DNA from: Symbiodinium sp. CCMP2592
Lineage: Eukaryota > Sar > Dinophyceae > Suessiales > Symbiodiniaceae
Assembly (NCBI GenBank): GCA_905221615.1
Contig: CAJNDT010004613.1
Span: 364,501-428,500 of the forward strand
Direction: 5' to 3'
DNA: 64,000 bases
Shown: positions 34,806 to 47,400 of the stretch, in pieces
Numbering within the stretch: position 1 is the first letter of the stretch
Layout: each line of letters opens with the position of its first letter
Made by a program: the position numbers and the translations under genes
Notes under the pieces: model-generated
What the model saw: the letters and a program-made list of their open reading frames with translations, nothing else
Databases searched by the model: none
What the model was told of the DNA's origin: nothing

Positions 34806-37800
34806 GGACCAAGTGCATGGCAGTGCCGAAGAACAGGTGCGAAGTTTGTCCATCTACGGCGCCACTGACAAGGCCTGTGTGGCTTTCTTTTGGGTCGTGG
34901 GCCAACGGCCGGTGCACCTGATTGGTTTGGGGTTCAGGTTCCCCACTTGCTAATGACAACGAGTCCGTGTTAGAGATCAAGCTTGCGTTGGCCTTAAATC
35001 CTAAAGCCACTACCTTCGGGTGATACGGGCCCTGGAAAACTAGATCCCTGACATCAGTACCTCCCGTGCTCAGATAACCGGAAATCCTCGGGTTCAGGAA
35101 ACCGTATCGGAGCCCGATCAAAAAAGGAGCTCATGGGTTTGAGACCCAGGCCGAATCCATACCGATTAGCTTCGACACTACTACTTCGGCATTCGGTGCA
35201 GCTCTGAAATCGCAGGTTATGGCTCGGATGGCGCTTCTACCCGGGCAGGCACTGCATGCTACGTAAGCTGCCGAGTGTATGAACACAAGATCAACTGAAG
35301 CAGTGCGAGATACTACACATACACATGCGCACACCAAGGCCCATACACATACACAACATAGATACATACATACATACATACATACATACATCATTACATG
35401 CATACATATATGTGCGCACATGCACTCCTGCATTCATGCATGCATGGATGCATGCATACACACACACACACACACGCCCACACACACACACACAGACAGA
35501 GACTCATGCACGTGCACCTGCACGTGCAAGTATATGCGTGCGCACACACACACACACTTACATGCATATACCCACGTAAGCCACATACATGCACGCATAC
35601 AAAGCGTGACAGATGGATCGATCGTTCGATCGCGCATCCACGCGTGTGGAGTGTGTCTGTGTTCTCAACTGTATACTGCTATACGCCTGCATTACAGATC
35701 ATTACAGCATCAGCATCCCCATGTGACGGTTCAAGGCTTCACGTTGGGCGTTTGTGCATGAGTGCCACAACAACCTGTTTGACACTTTGGGCCCCCTGCA
35801 GTCAGCAAGTACATGGGGTTTCGAACTTGGAAATCATCGTTGCCAAACCTAAATCTGCTCTGTGCTTTTGTTCTAGGCTGTGCGGCTTTAGATGTACGGG
35901 CTCAGGGTTTAAAATGTAGGGTTTGAGGGTTTTAAGCTGTGTGTTGTTGTTGTTTTTTAAATCGGTGTTTCTGAGCTACGCAGCTCAAAGCCCACTCTTC
36001 CATCATTATCCATAGTCTGAGCACAGATTGTAAGCGAAGGCTTCTCGAACCATTCATCCGCACAAAAGTTTCACACCCTCAACACTAAGACTTAATGCAT
36101 GCGCATGCCGGGAAGGTTTACTGGTGAAATCCGAACATGTTAATGCCCAAGTACCCGACATTGAGGTTTAAACTCTCAGACCCACCCTGCTGAAAAAGTT
36201 CACATCCCAGCCAAGCGGTAAGCAAAAGTTCCAAACCGCAAGTCGAAGCCTCCCTCGAAGGTGAAGTCCGGCGCGGCAGTGAGCCTGGAGTTTCTCGGAC
36301 GAACAGCTTTCCTTCTGGGGCACATGATCGAGGAATAGGAGCTATACCAATATAGGTGACTACTGTAAATATTACCTAAACTGTTTTGGGGGTTCCGATT
36401 CACGCCTACATCCTGCAACCATTACTCCTGCATGGAGCGTCTCTGCCGCAAAACCCTCAATAAACCCCTCAAGTCTGAAGTCCTTCAAGTTTAACCCACA
36501 AGCACCTCAACCGCTGAATCCCCCCCCCCCCCCCCATACTCAGACCCTTTAAGCCCCGAATTCCTTAAACTGAAAGCCGTAAACCCAGGATCTCCCTCGA
36601 GCCTCTTCTAGGTGCATTCGCTTCCGCTGCAGTGGTTTGGGACGCGCGGCGGCGGTGCAGAAAAGCGCCTTGGGATCCGTCTGAGGTGTTTTCGAAGCCC
36701 CGCAGTTTAGGGGGAGGTCCTGAATAGTCGCGTTTATCCTATATCCTAATATCCCCAAACTACGTGAGGTTCTTGCTCATGGGGATCATATTGGACTATT
36801 GGTGTTTCGGTGAACTTCGAGGTTTGCTCGTTCTTGGTTCCAATATGTTTTGACCAACGACTCATTCATCCTTCTCCTGCCAGGAAACGAGTTTGGTGAC
36901 CGAATGGGCTTGGGCGATTCTGGAGCCGCTATGGTTTTGACCCTGGCGGTGCAGCTGTCCTCCTTGAGAATGCTTGACGCCTGACCGCTTTGGTTCGGAG
37001 TTTCGTCTGCTTCGCAGACCCAAACAGCCTGAGCTTCGTCACTCTACTGCATTCGCGAGATGAAGGTCGACCTGTATGAGTATGGAAGGTCTTCAAAATC
37101 TTTCGGCTTGCCCTTGCGCTACAAATTTCAATCGCGTCTTTCTGAAAGCGCTTTAAGTTTGAACACATCATCCCCAGCCCCCAGAGCCATGAATGGCGAT
37201 GTGATTTGTGGTGTACCGCCGCCCTAAAACCGTCAAGCCTGAGCGCATGAAATCTTCTAGAGCAAACCGCCTAAACCCAAAGGTCCTAAACGCTAAATCC
37301 CAATCTCCGCTTACTTTACTTGGGTGGTGTAGAGACGATAACCGACACCTAGTTGTAGTTCAGTCAAGAGTACCTGTGGACCGAGAAACCTCGTCTGTCG
37401 TAGTCCGAATTGCAAGAGCGTAAATCTCAATCCCTGAAACCCTAAGCCCACAAAAATCTTGAACCGCCCCCAAAGCTCTATTGAAGCCTTCAAACAAAAT
37501 ACAAACTCTCCAGGATTTGGCTTGGAACCACGTTTGCGATGCCTCCTTGGCTTTGCTTGCGCAGTCATGGCCTCCGACGCTGCGTTCGCTGTGCTTCTTA
37601 GCCGGTTTAGGGCTTGGGGGATGGAGCACCAATGCATTCCGCATGAGTTTCTTAAGCGTGGAATAAGCAACAGTACATACTGTAGCTCTCTGCAATCAGT
37701 CAGACTAGCCGGTATACACAGTAGTAATGGTGACACTGTACTACACGTCAAGGTACTTTGCTTGAGGAGGATATGTCCATCCTTGCTTTTTAAGAATGCT

Positions 37801-40800
37801 TGGACTCGTCTATGCTCCAAACCATCTCAGGTCTGCACATATGCCTTTGCTTAAATGAAGTTTGTGCAGTGTTTTGCATACTGAAGCCCGCAGCTTGTGC
37901 ACGTCCTTGCCCGGGAGTTGACGACAAGACGGCGAATGCACCCCAAGTGGGCCAGCAATATCCCAATCGAGAGTGCTGACAGGCTTTCAGGCTTTAGGAT
38001 CGGTTGATGGAGTTCAGCGGCTTAATATTTTAGTTCGTAAAAGCAATCCTCTCCAATGGCGCAAGCATTGCTGGAGAGCTGTAAGTCCCAGGGCCTAGAT
38101 GGCAGGAGTCGGGGCATATCAAGTTGCAGCCCGAAGACGCGTGAAGTTTTACGGGTATGCCAGCGTAAAGCAGCACGGCAAACCTAGAATTATCCAGGAG
38201 ATTCATGAAACCCTAAAGCCTGAGTGCAGCACACTATATAGTACCCTCAATCTTACATGCGGAACTAAACCTCAAGCCTTAAGCGGCATGCCTACTCATG
38301 ATGCCGGTAGCCATCATGGCATCAGGTCCAAAGTACTGCAGCAAAGAGGTTGATCTAGACTTAGAGACGGCTTTGGAGCATTTCGGAACTGTCTCTCTGG
38401 TCCTTCTCACGATGAAGCCTGAAGAGTTAATTACTCTTCTGCCTTGAGGTTTGGAATGGAATAGCATCGGCGAGGAAGGCGGGGCAGGAGTTCCAAGACA
38501 CGAAAGTACAACGTGATCAAAAGGCCGCCATTTTCCGCTCAACCTCTTTCCCAAAGCCCGCAGCAGCGTCTGGAGCTTTCGATCTAATCCCGGTCCCCAA
38601 CCCCCCCGGACCATTTTGCGTGTTCTGGTATGTTGAGGCGCGAGGCATCTCTCCACGGCGCTTGCCCAGCCAAACATGCTGCAGATCCTGGACCTCCGGT
38701 CGAATCCCCTGGCAGATGCCGGAGTTTTGTGCGCCTCGCTTCAAGACCGGCTTCGGGAGTGCGAAAGTTCAAGCTGACTCGCCGGATTGTTGAAGCTGTC
38801 CCGGTGATTACGGCATCATGTTCATGTGAAAGCTTCGGCCCTGAAGCTCCAAAGCTAGAGGTGTCGCAGGGGAGGATTGCCCCAAAGACGCAGTACCCGG
38901 TGTCACGGAAATGCAAGCCACATCAAGCCAAGCTGAATAATCATGGAAGCCCATCGGTCGCCAAGAAACTAAAGGCCGAGAGCGATCGTAAGAACGCAAA
39001 AGTCTGCCATCCGAGGCATTTGCCAAGCAGTGGCCTCGCAGCCCTCGTCGCCCCTCAAGTGGCTGGGTTTGGGGGAGACGCTGCTGACCGATCGTGGCTC
39101 GGACCAGTACTTCCGTATGTCTGAATCCTACCCCATACCTTGTAAACCCGAAAAGCTCAGCGGACTTGGCGCCTGAAGCCATGCCTGCCTTGTGCGAGTG
39201 TGTGAGTCGAAACCCCAAAATTCATAAAAGATGTGAAGACAGCGGTCGACGGAGCTCAAAACCGACGTGAGGTGCTCAGGAAAACCAGGCACATAAGTTC
39301 TGATCATTGGGTTTTAGGGTTTAAGGGTTGTTTTCGTCTAGTCTGAAGGATTGAAAGTTGGTAAACACGCGAGTTGGTTCGAGACTGGAGTCAATCTGCC
39401 TGTGGAGTAGACACCATCGCAACGATATTCGTCGGGGTCTTTGTCGAGTCACGGCAGCAGTGGACTTTGAGAGACGCGTTGTAGTGTCTAGCACACAACC
39501 CTTGGAATGTATCTTCAGGCCAAGCTTAGTTGAACCTTTTTCCAGAGCCAGCCGGAGCCAGAACCTCAATGCAAGTACAAGGGCTGAACGGACTGAACGG
39601 CCACACAGCAAGCAGAGGATGAACTATTCATTGGCACAACCATTTGTTACCGGCTTCAGAAACATGAGGACTCAGAGGAATCAGCACCCGTGGACTTAGG
39701 AGACAGCTTAGGCATATCGTGTACGTTTGTCAGAGGAGACTTGCTTTTTCTCGAGTTTCTGTGCCGAGGTGGCGCCAAGCTGGCCTTGCAGGCGCTGCAG
39801 CAGCACCAACATCTGGCTGGTCTGGACTTGGGCGACTGGGCGCAAAACTGGAAGCCCGCCTCTAACCACCCCGAACTCTAAACCGAAGGCCCTTTGTTTC
39901 GACTCGTAGCCTGAGCCGCACAGGCGAGAATGTAATCACAGATGCGGCCTGCCCGGCTCTGGCGGCCTTCATTCAATGGTCTCCATGCCTCCGCGCCTTG
40001 GTAGCGTACAGCCAGGAGCCTTTAGGCTTCAGGGTCCAGGTGCCGGAAGCACTTATGATCCTGACATATGCCTTAACCCAAAAATCCCAAATCTCTAGTG
40101 AGGCTGTGCGGGGATGCTCACGTGGTTGCTAAAGGATCTCCGGCATGTATGAGTATGGGCGTCTGTGTGTTTGCGAATACAATCTAGAGTATGCATGCGC
40201 ACATGTACGTATGCATTTATTTTGGCATGTTTAGCTGTACAACTTACATGAACCATGCAACCGCAAGTTTTTTGTATATCTCTACATGTCGTGTTGCTTG
40301 TTCGGCTAAGCATCAGTATTGTTGCTATTGTCACTCTCACTGCTGCCTATTCCTGAGAATAGGAAACGACCAACATATCCTGAGCTGGCGCTACTGTCCC
40401 GTCGATACTTCCTCAAGGTCTGAGAAAAGAGTCTGAGGGTTTGGGGGGTTTACAGTGTACAGGGGTTACTACTGGACTCGTTAGGTTCCGAGTTTCGGCT
40501 TTTGAGGTTTCAGATCGCAACAGGAGTCCTAAGTTCTTTGAGCTTCTAGTGCAGGGACCTGCGTAAACTATTGCCCATGTTCTTTCTACTGGGTTCCCCA
40601 GTGTATGGTTATGGTACATTCTTATGCCGCACGACCTTATGCTTGTCGTTACGGTCACCTTGGTACCCTCTCATCCTCAGGTACCCTGCTGCTTCGTGGG
40701 TACCTCTTTGAGCCACAGCGTGTAAGCTTCCCGGCCGAGTAAGGGGTTGAAACTATCGCATGAGCTCTAACCCGCAACCCTCGTCAACCCTGGAGCCGAA

Positions 40801-42470
40801 AAGCCTAAACCGTCAATGTTGTCAATGCACCTTCTCTGAACACTTGGGGCCTATGAATACCCGAAACCCCAGCTATCTAAACCAGAGGAACCTGAACAAC
40901 CGTAACATCTCTATGAGCAATTATATACACCCAAGATATCCCGAGGCCGGTAGCCTGCATCTCATTTTGAGAGCCCCGTTTCCGATACCCTCACCCTATG
41001 AGCCGAAGAGCTGGTAGCATCATCGTCGACGTGGTATGGCAGCAGTACAGCGGACGTAGCAATGATATGTTGAATGTTGTAACTTAAGACTGGCAAGCGT
41101 AGCCGAAACAGAGCTAGTTTTGAAATAATACAGAAGGATGGTGCCAACATGTCCAAATACCATCGCCAGAATCCACACGAATGGCTCCCGAGCACAAGTA
41201 GAGATACTGAGCAGCACAAGGTACAGAGTGTTTAGGCTTCAGCGCCGGGCGGGAGGCTGGGAGGTCAGGCTCGAGCCCTCAGCCCTGAGCCTTTCGCATA
41301 AGAAGTCCACCCTCCAATGTTCACTCGTTCGACGAAATCGGCGCCGCACCATAACCAAGCCAAGCCTGCACTGCTTGAGAAACCCTACGCCACGAAGGGT
41401 ACAAGTTGTAAAATTCCAGACAGCATCCACGGTTGAAGTCCTAATCATCATAATCAACTCCTAATCCCAATAAAACTGGCCCAGGTGACATCGGCGGCGT
41501 TTTGCTCGCTCGAGCACTCAGCTCGAAACGGATCCTAGGCAACAAAGTCTCTGAGATCCTTGATAAGGCTGCAGGTCACCCCCTCTACATTGTTTGTAGT
41601 CCCTACAGTAGCTATACCATACTAGGTACCGGTTTGGGATCAATCTTGATATCCCTTATGATGTAGTAGTAAAGGTTGTTTTGTAGGCTGTTGGAATCCA
41701 CACAGTTTGAATGCCTGACTGGGTGTCTGTATAGTGGTTCATCTCAAACTCGGAACAGTCGGTAATAATAGATTTCGCTCACTTTCCGTTTATCCCAAAT
41801 ATTCACCACAGCCCTAGTCCAATTCAAAGGGGTCCTAAAGCCCCAAAACCAGACATAAACCCTGTTGAGCCGGCATTAGGAGCTTCGAGCTAGAGCTGGA
41901 TTACCAGCAAGTCGCGTGCAAGACGGCGGTTGCACTGGCGGAGTGCAGTAGCGTGGCAGCAAAGAACATACGCCTTGGCCAAGGCTCTGCAGTATGCGAT
42001 CAAGAGCAGTGGGATGAAGACTTTCTGGCAATGATCCAGTTGGCTCCGTTAGTAGCTCAAGCTTTACACTTTACAAAGACACTAAGTAATCGAGAACACA
42101 AGAGCGCAGCCATGAAGGGTTGAAACCTGGTGCCTCCTTGGCCATATGGCACTAGCCGCTAGCCTTTTTCCTGCTTTGGAGCAACAAAAGGACGGTTTCA
42201 ATGTAAAGGCCCGAGCAATTATGTAGAATAGGGTTTTGGGCATACTCAACTATATAGCTGCATAGCTAGAAGGGAAGTATAAACGGATACAGTTAGTATC
42301 GGTGTGCCACCAGAAACCGGGACTCCAACCGATGAGGCATTTCATGGACCAAAGTGTCCCTCTTCAACACCGACGTGTCCACCCTGGGAGCTTTGATCCG
42401 CGGCTTTTAGGATTCCGAGGTTGCTAGCACGGTTTTCATGTTTTTTCCTTCAGGGTCTGCGGCGTCTACC
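34806..42470 (+). CDS. Leucine-rich-repeat protein gene, nine in-phase exons
   Basis: Exons: 34806-34924 (start may be 34837), 36884-36975, 37514-37604, 38638-38723, 39003-39093, 39769-39831, 39924-40000, 41890-41952 and 42454 to about 42470. Every junction restores both the reading phase and the 'LxxLxLxxN..tD.GA..LA.AL' pattern of ribonuclease-inhibitor/NLRC-type LRRs. Examples across junctions are LRML/DLAWNHVCD, LADAG/SAIRGI, LLTDR/GAKLAL, LDLG/ENVITD and CLRAL/LELDYQQ. Such repeats form protein-binding horseshoes; no effector domain was seen in these exons, so the role is unknown. Donors are GT, GA and GC. N-terminal exons probably lie upstream (34391 and possibly further). The 3' end is unknown and the kinase exons starting at 44343 might be a continuation. 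Confidence 0.72.
35310..35610. repeat. CA/CATA/CATG-rich alternating purine-pyrimidine tract
   Basis: It contains a (CATA)n run at about 35360-35392, a (CA)n run at about 35456-35495 and many CATGCA words. Frames through it are His-Thr or Cys-Val repeats on both strands and are not genes. Such alternating sequence is prone to Z-DNA and slippage. It lies in the LRR gene intron 34925-36883. Confidence 0.8.
36520..36535. repeat. Poly-C run (16 C)
   Basis: Uninterrupted cytosine homopolymer within an LRR gene intron. Confidence 0.9.
36884..36975 (+). CDS. LRR gene exon, with GA donor
   Basis: Polypyrimidine acceptor ccttctcctgccag, then NEFGDRMGLGDSGAAMVLTL, then AVQLSSLRML. The reading ends at CTT|GACGCC. 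Using the GA dinucleotide as donor joins LRML directly to DLAWN at 37514, restoring a canonical LDLxxN. A GC donor three bases later would insert an extra Asp. Confidence 0.7.
37514..37604 (+). CDS. LRR gene exon
   Basis: Acceptor aactctccag, then DLAWNHVCDASLALLAQSWP followed by PTLRSLCFLA; donor GCCG|GTTTAG. The next repeat appears about ten residues short after joining to 38638, so a small exon may be missing between them. Confidence 0.65.
38638..38723 (+). CDS. LRR gene exon
   Basis: Acceptor tatgttgag|G, then HLSTALAQPNMLQILDLRSN and PLADAG; donor GGA|GTTTTG. This is the most canonical LRR of the gene. Confidence 0.72.
39003..39093 (+). CDS. LRR gene exon
   Basis: Acceptor gcaaaag, then AIRGICQAVASQPSSPLKWL and GLGETLLTD; donor GATC|GTGGCT. 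The intron's first five bases (GTGGC) equal the first five of the next exon at 39769. Confidence 0.7.
39769..39831 (+). CDS. LRR gene exon, with GC donor
   Basis: Acceptor gtgccgag|G, then GAKLALQALQQHQHLAGLDL; ends at TTGG|GCGACT. The GC donor is required to join LDLG to ENVITD in phase. The intron is only 92 nt and its first four bases (GCGA) repeat at the start of the next exon. Confidence 0.72.
39924..40000 (+). CDS. LRR gene exon
   Basis: Acceptor agccgcacag, then ENVITDAACPALAAFIQWSP followed by CLRAL; donor TTG|GTAGCG. Confidence 0.7.
41890..41952 (+). CDS. LRR gene exon
   Basis: Acceptor gagcttcgag, then LELDYQQVACKTAVALAECS; donor AGC|GTGGCA. It joins in phase after CLRAL and before GLRRLP at 42454. 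The frame stays open to 42124, so an unspliced or alternative end is possible. Confidence 0.6.
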
Positions 42471-44342
42471 GCGTGTGCGGCCTAAGGTTCGTAGCTTTGA
42501 ACTTGGGGTGGAGGGTTGAGCGCAGGACAGTTGTGTTTGCTCGAGTGCAATGTTCTCGACCGCGCCAGCTACGAGCTCCCACGCCAGGGCACAACATGCC
42601 GGAAGTCCAGAATTTCCCGGCATCTAGCTTTCATTGTATTGCGTGTGTTAGACTTCTTGTGTGAAGACGCGTGCGTTGTGGTGGGTGGTGCCTTCAGCAA
42701 AGGGTTCCTTGCCATTGCAAACTCCAGATACCTCAAGACGAACTCGTGTCTCAAGTTGTCAAACAGGGTGCACATTCTACGTCACCTCAAGCCTTTTTTC
42801 TGCCTTTAATCCCTAAACCCTAAACCTTCTTACTGGTCTCTAATTGCTTCATTGTGTAGGACCTTGAGTGGATGCAGTCTTGCGGACTACAGTCACTTTA
42901 TGTGTTGCAGATCTTGATTGTTGATACACATCATACGACTGTGTCCTTTAGAAAGTTTCACATTGTCAGACTCCGAACCATATGCCTCGCCTGGATTGTC
43001 CGAGTGTGAGCGCCGAAACCCTAAACCCTAAATTAAACACACATCCACAAACAAGCACACATGTGATCCCAGGACGCTTGCCAACGCCTTTCGAGGCGGC
43101 CGGGCCTCTGCCGAAGGCCCCCGCCGGAATGAGCCTATCGGGGCCATGGTTTTTGAAAAACATGGTTTTAGTTGTTTAAAAAACCTAAAAAACCTATGCT
43201 TATCGGGGCTATAAGGTTTAGACATATAGACTCTTGATGTTTCAGCTACTGAGCTACTGGGTTTAGGTCGCGAGTCACTCTCAGACTCTCAGATCGAAAA
43301 GCCCGGGTCTAGTTCTTGTTGTCATTCTTGTCAACTAACGGCCCGAGCCGTAGACCAAGCTGCCCTGCGTCATCTTCCGATTGAAAGATTGGCCTAGTCT
43401 CCCTCTCGGATTCCATGGTCTGAACAGTCTTTTAATGTAGCCATGCAGCTTTGGCTAGAACACCAAAGGGCGCATCATTTGTGGTTACTGTCCTTCGCCT
43501 TCCTTGAGGCAAGTGGCTCAATGTCGCGCAATGCCGCATTGCCCCCAGCTCCTCGGAAGTCTCGTTTCGCGAGTTCGTGATTCCGAGCTGATGATTTGGA
43601 TGGCAGGGCCTATGCAACTTAGGGTTTGCAGCAGATTTTCGTCGGACCGTGCTAGCCTCTTAGCCGAAACCATGGCAGAGCCGAACAGGATGTGCACGGA
43701 TGGTTGCGGATGCTTCGCCAGGCGACCTGAAGCATCGCTAATCGGCTAACCCATGCCCGACCCCACTCAAAAAACTCTCGATCAGAACCATGAGGTTCCA
43801 TCAAGCTGCTGCAACAAGCGAGTTTCCGGCGGTTGGACTCGCACGGGCAGCGCTCGCGATAGCGAGATCCATCTCATGTGACTGCTTGGTGGCCCCGTGA
43901 AAGGTTTTGGGTTGAAGTCGGGTCTATATAGGGTTACATTCGGTTTAATTAGAGTGGAGGGTTTAAGCATACGGCAGAAGTCATACCTAGCGCCCTCGAG
44001 TCAACAAGATGTCGGCAGAGTGTTGCAACGCGTAGGTGCTGACACGCTAAGTGTGTCGGAAAAGAGCGTGCAGGATGCAGTGTGTTCACCAACAGTGAGT
44101 GCCTAGCACGAACGCCCAGACCCAGCGCCCTACGTTCCGGATACTTCTGCATGTGCCTGGAAAGTCGCCGTTGTAGCCAAATGCTTCATACAAGTTTCCA
44201 GCATTTGATGTTTCACTATATTGGAAAGCTCTAGTCACGGCGGGTTCGCTTGCGTCCCCGGTGTAAATATGCAGCACTAAATACGAATTCTTTGACCCAA
44301 GCCCAGAAAACCTGAAGTACCAAAGAGTTTCGACGGCTGCAG
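42471..44342. other. Gap between the LRR exons and the first recognised kinase exon
   Basis: The plus-strand frame 42516-42809 (97 codons, contains LAFIVLRVLDFLCEDACVVV) is protein-like without a domain. The dispersed repeat with CCCTAAA units lies at 42967-43032. No kinase glycine-loop or VAVK exon was found here, although subdomains I-III should precede 44343. No gene end signal was recognised. Confidence 0.4.
42967..43032 (+). repeat. Dispersed repeat, copy 3, running into telomeric units
   Basis: Its first 27 bases equal 3242-3268. It then reads CGAGTGTGAGCGCCGAAACC and runs into two CCCTAAA units. The frame SEPYASPGLSECERRNP is open. Weaker relatives of the second half occur near 13116, 22835, 39185, 45845 and 48492. 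Confidence 0.6.
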
Positions 44343-44402
44343 CAGGTTCGTGTTCTGAGTCGATTTCGACATCCCCACTTGGTCACCCTGATGGGCCACA
44401 GC
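44343..44402 (+). CDS. Kinase exon, subdomain IV
   Basis: After acceptor cgacggctgcag the frame reads QVRVLSRFRHPHLVTLMGHS. This is the end of helix C ('E-x-x-x-L-x-x') and the 'HPHLVTLMG' strand of RLK-type kinases. The 3' boundary is not fixed; GC at 44394 or 44401 are candidates, and a tiny exon may be missing before subdomain V. Confidence 0.65.
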
Positions 44403-47400
44403 CTAAGTCATGGAACAGATTTGATGGCTCAAGGGGTTGAGGCCTTCAGGTTCCTCATCTCAGGAACAAGGTCAGATCGGACTTTCGAGTTGGTTGTCGC
44501 AGGGCTCCGGGTTGCAGTGACCCTTCAAGCGTCCAGCGACAAAGCAAGCACTGGAGTCACTGGAACGGCCAGCATACGTCGGCACGGATGTCCCATAAAC
44601 CCGAAGCCCACTACAAGACCCGTGAGCTGCCAAGCGTTGTGAAACACTGCCCTAAGACAATCCCCATCAGCAGCACTGGTAGCATGAAGAAGGTTACGAA
44701 CAAGCATGGCAGAACAAATCGTACATACCACATTGTACAGCAGAGCAACTTGCAGGACTAGCCCCGCACTCTTCTGGGCATAGCCCTCAATACAGTAGGA
44801 GGCTCTGGGATTCCCAGAAACTTGCATGGGCCAAGATACGGTACTATGGTACTGTAGACATACATATTATAGTAGAATAGTCAGTAACACAAAGTCATGG
44901 AAAGTACAACTAGCATAAATAACTAAATAGGTACAATCAGAGCCGTGCAAAAAAAACAACTGAGGCTTTGGCCAGCGCGAAGGGCAGAAGCCACTTGGCA
45001 AGGAGAGGTGTTTTTTGTTTGGCCCTAAGCCCAAAGCCCTTCAAGGAGCGCTTCTTTTTTTGGGTTGATTGAAAGGAGTGTTTTAAAGCGGTTCTATAGG
45101 GTCCCCCAGGAAAACCTGTCTTTCAAAGGGTCCATGTTTTCAAGCAGTACCCTTATGGCCTCGTTTATTTCGGGGTCCTTTTGTTAAGACTGGATGTCAG
45201 GGAAAAACGGGCTTTGGGGTGGTAGGATTTAGGATTAAGCTTTCAGGTTTTGGATTTCGGGTTCTGGCCGAAACGATCGTTGTTTATGCTTAGGTAAATA
45301 TTTCCTTCACTCTGGGGTGATGGGCGCTCCGACTCTAGTTCGGGGTCAGAGGTTCCTTTCTCTTGCTGTAGAACGCTTGCACCCCATTTCCTACCTACCT
45401 ATCTATCTCCAGCCGCAAAGCCCCAGCCCAGAGAGCCGCTAACCTAAGTCCACAGGCAATGCTCAACCCTGGAGTCCCTATCTGCCCCAAAACCCACGAG
45501 GTACCTGGTCTACGAGCTTATGCCGGGCGGCTGCGACCTCAGGATTTTTCCATCCCCCGAGACGCTTTACCTCACGAAAACAGAGGAAGAACTCTTAGAT
45601 TGATGATGCGTAGGGCATAGGTCTTGTTGTTCTGATTGAAGAAGTTTCCAAGCTTCGTAATCGGATTTACGTTTTGTAGGATTTCCTTGTTTAAGCAAGT
45701 GTCCACCAGTCACGTGGCCAGAGTGAAGAGGGATGATGAGGGTTTGCTAGTCTGACAGTCTGATAGCCCCGCACCCCCAACACGAATCCCCTAACAGTGT
45801 GCCTCGTATGCGCATTCCAGCCAGTGCCTGTCTTGTTTGCAGACCTTGCCTGGCTTTGCCCGAGTGTGAGTATCAAGAAAAACTTAATCTCTCGGGCTCG
45901 CCTTGCTGTGTCTAGTTGCGAGTGCAGCTTGATACTCTGAGCACGGGGCTCAGCCTGAGGGTACTGGGTTTTGGCGGTGCGCAAGTCTAGCCTGAACTCG
46001 CATGAAACCCAGCTTCTTGAGCCCTTGTTCTGCAACCCTAAAGCCCAAAACATAGTATAGTGTTGAACCGACATGAACATGATAGCGGGTAGCCTGTACC
46101 GCAACACACTCACCGGCAGTCACTGCGGCAATCAGGACGTAATGACCCGAGATCAGCAGTAGCGAAGACTACATAAGTTGATCACGTCGCATAGGAGTGA
46201 TGCCGAGGCATGTCGAATCTAACATAAACTCGAAACTCCGCCTTGGCGTCCCAAAACGTAGAAGTTGCAAACCCTTATAACCTCGATCTAAACCCGAAGC
46301 GGTTGAAAACATAAACGGGGAAACCATCTGAAACCTTGCTAAACCCGTCCCTGCGCCTCAAGATAGAAGCTGGCAGGTGATGTGGAGGTGAAGCTTCGTC
46401 AGAGCCGTTCCTGGCTGGAGCAAGTGCAGCTTTTCGACTCCATCGTCCGGTTTTCGAGCGTGTGGGTTGTATACAGGGGTTCGTTTCAGAATTTCAGGGT
46501 TGAAGGGGGCTGGGTTTTTGGTCTTTTGCTGCGTTTTGGTTGCGAGTCTTCGGTTTGAGGTTCCTGGGTCTACGGTTTGCAGGTTCGGGGCTTTGTAATG
46601 TCTTAGGGTTCTTGTCCAGGGCAGACGGCGAACTTCGTGTGCATGGCCTTTTTCACTAGCCAACAAAATCTTGTCTCGAACGCTTTCATGTGGGTATTTT
46701 GGTTCTCCTTCTACTGCTGTTGCTACCGCTGCTGTGACGGCTACGCCACAGCTACATATACTACAGAACGTCTTCTCGTGTTGCTATTGTTGCAGATGCT
46801 GTTGTATTGCTGTCCCTTAGTGCTAAAGCACCAATACCTTGAGCCCCGAAGCCCAGGCCATGTAGTCCCTGATGCATTACTAGTCCGGCAAGCAACTTGC
46901 AGCCCTCTCCACACCTGGACGAGACAGGTACCTAAAGCCCTCACCGCATCCCCGACCCTGACGGCATGAAGCCCACCGAAACCTGCTAAACCCTGAATCC
47001 CCAAACGAGACCAAAACCCTGAAGCCCTGAACACCCTCCTCAACGGAGTTCTTGTCATTCCGGAACTCTGGCAGTTGGCCCAGGAAAGCAGGACGAGGTG
47101 ACCTGACCCAGGCCATTGGTTTGGTGGTTTGATAGGGTGCCTTTTGGTCTGAAAGTCCACTTTCGCTTGCTTTCTTCTTAGCTTTGCACCGCGAATCTCT
47201 TAAGTTTGCGGGATTTAGGGTTCAGGGGCTGTTTAGCGTCTCTGGTGAGTCTTTCGGTGGTTCAGCAAGGGATTGGAGGGTAGAGTTTCGTCGGGTCATG
47301 GGCGATTGGGGATTTGGGACGTATAGTCTAGGTTGGTTCATGACCTGCTGCTGAGGAGATTTTTCAAGTTCTAGGTGTTGACGACCAATCTCTGGCATCT

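Noticed and set aside
35279-35919. His/Thr- and Cys/Val-rich frames of 160-173 codons
   Set aside because: Artefacts of CA/CATA repeats, open on both strands.
42967-43032. tRNA or tRNA-derived SINE (reverse strand has GGTTCGGAGTC, like a B box)
   Set aside because: No matching A box, acceptor stem or cloverleaf could be drawn. The open-frame pattern of the copies fits an exon relic at least as well.
44086-44277. Minus-strand frame with NAGNLYEAFGYNGDFPG
   Set aside because: Attractive composition but no splice signals around it and no recognised family; it lies directly before a confident plus-strand kinase exon.
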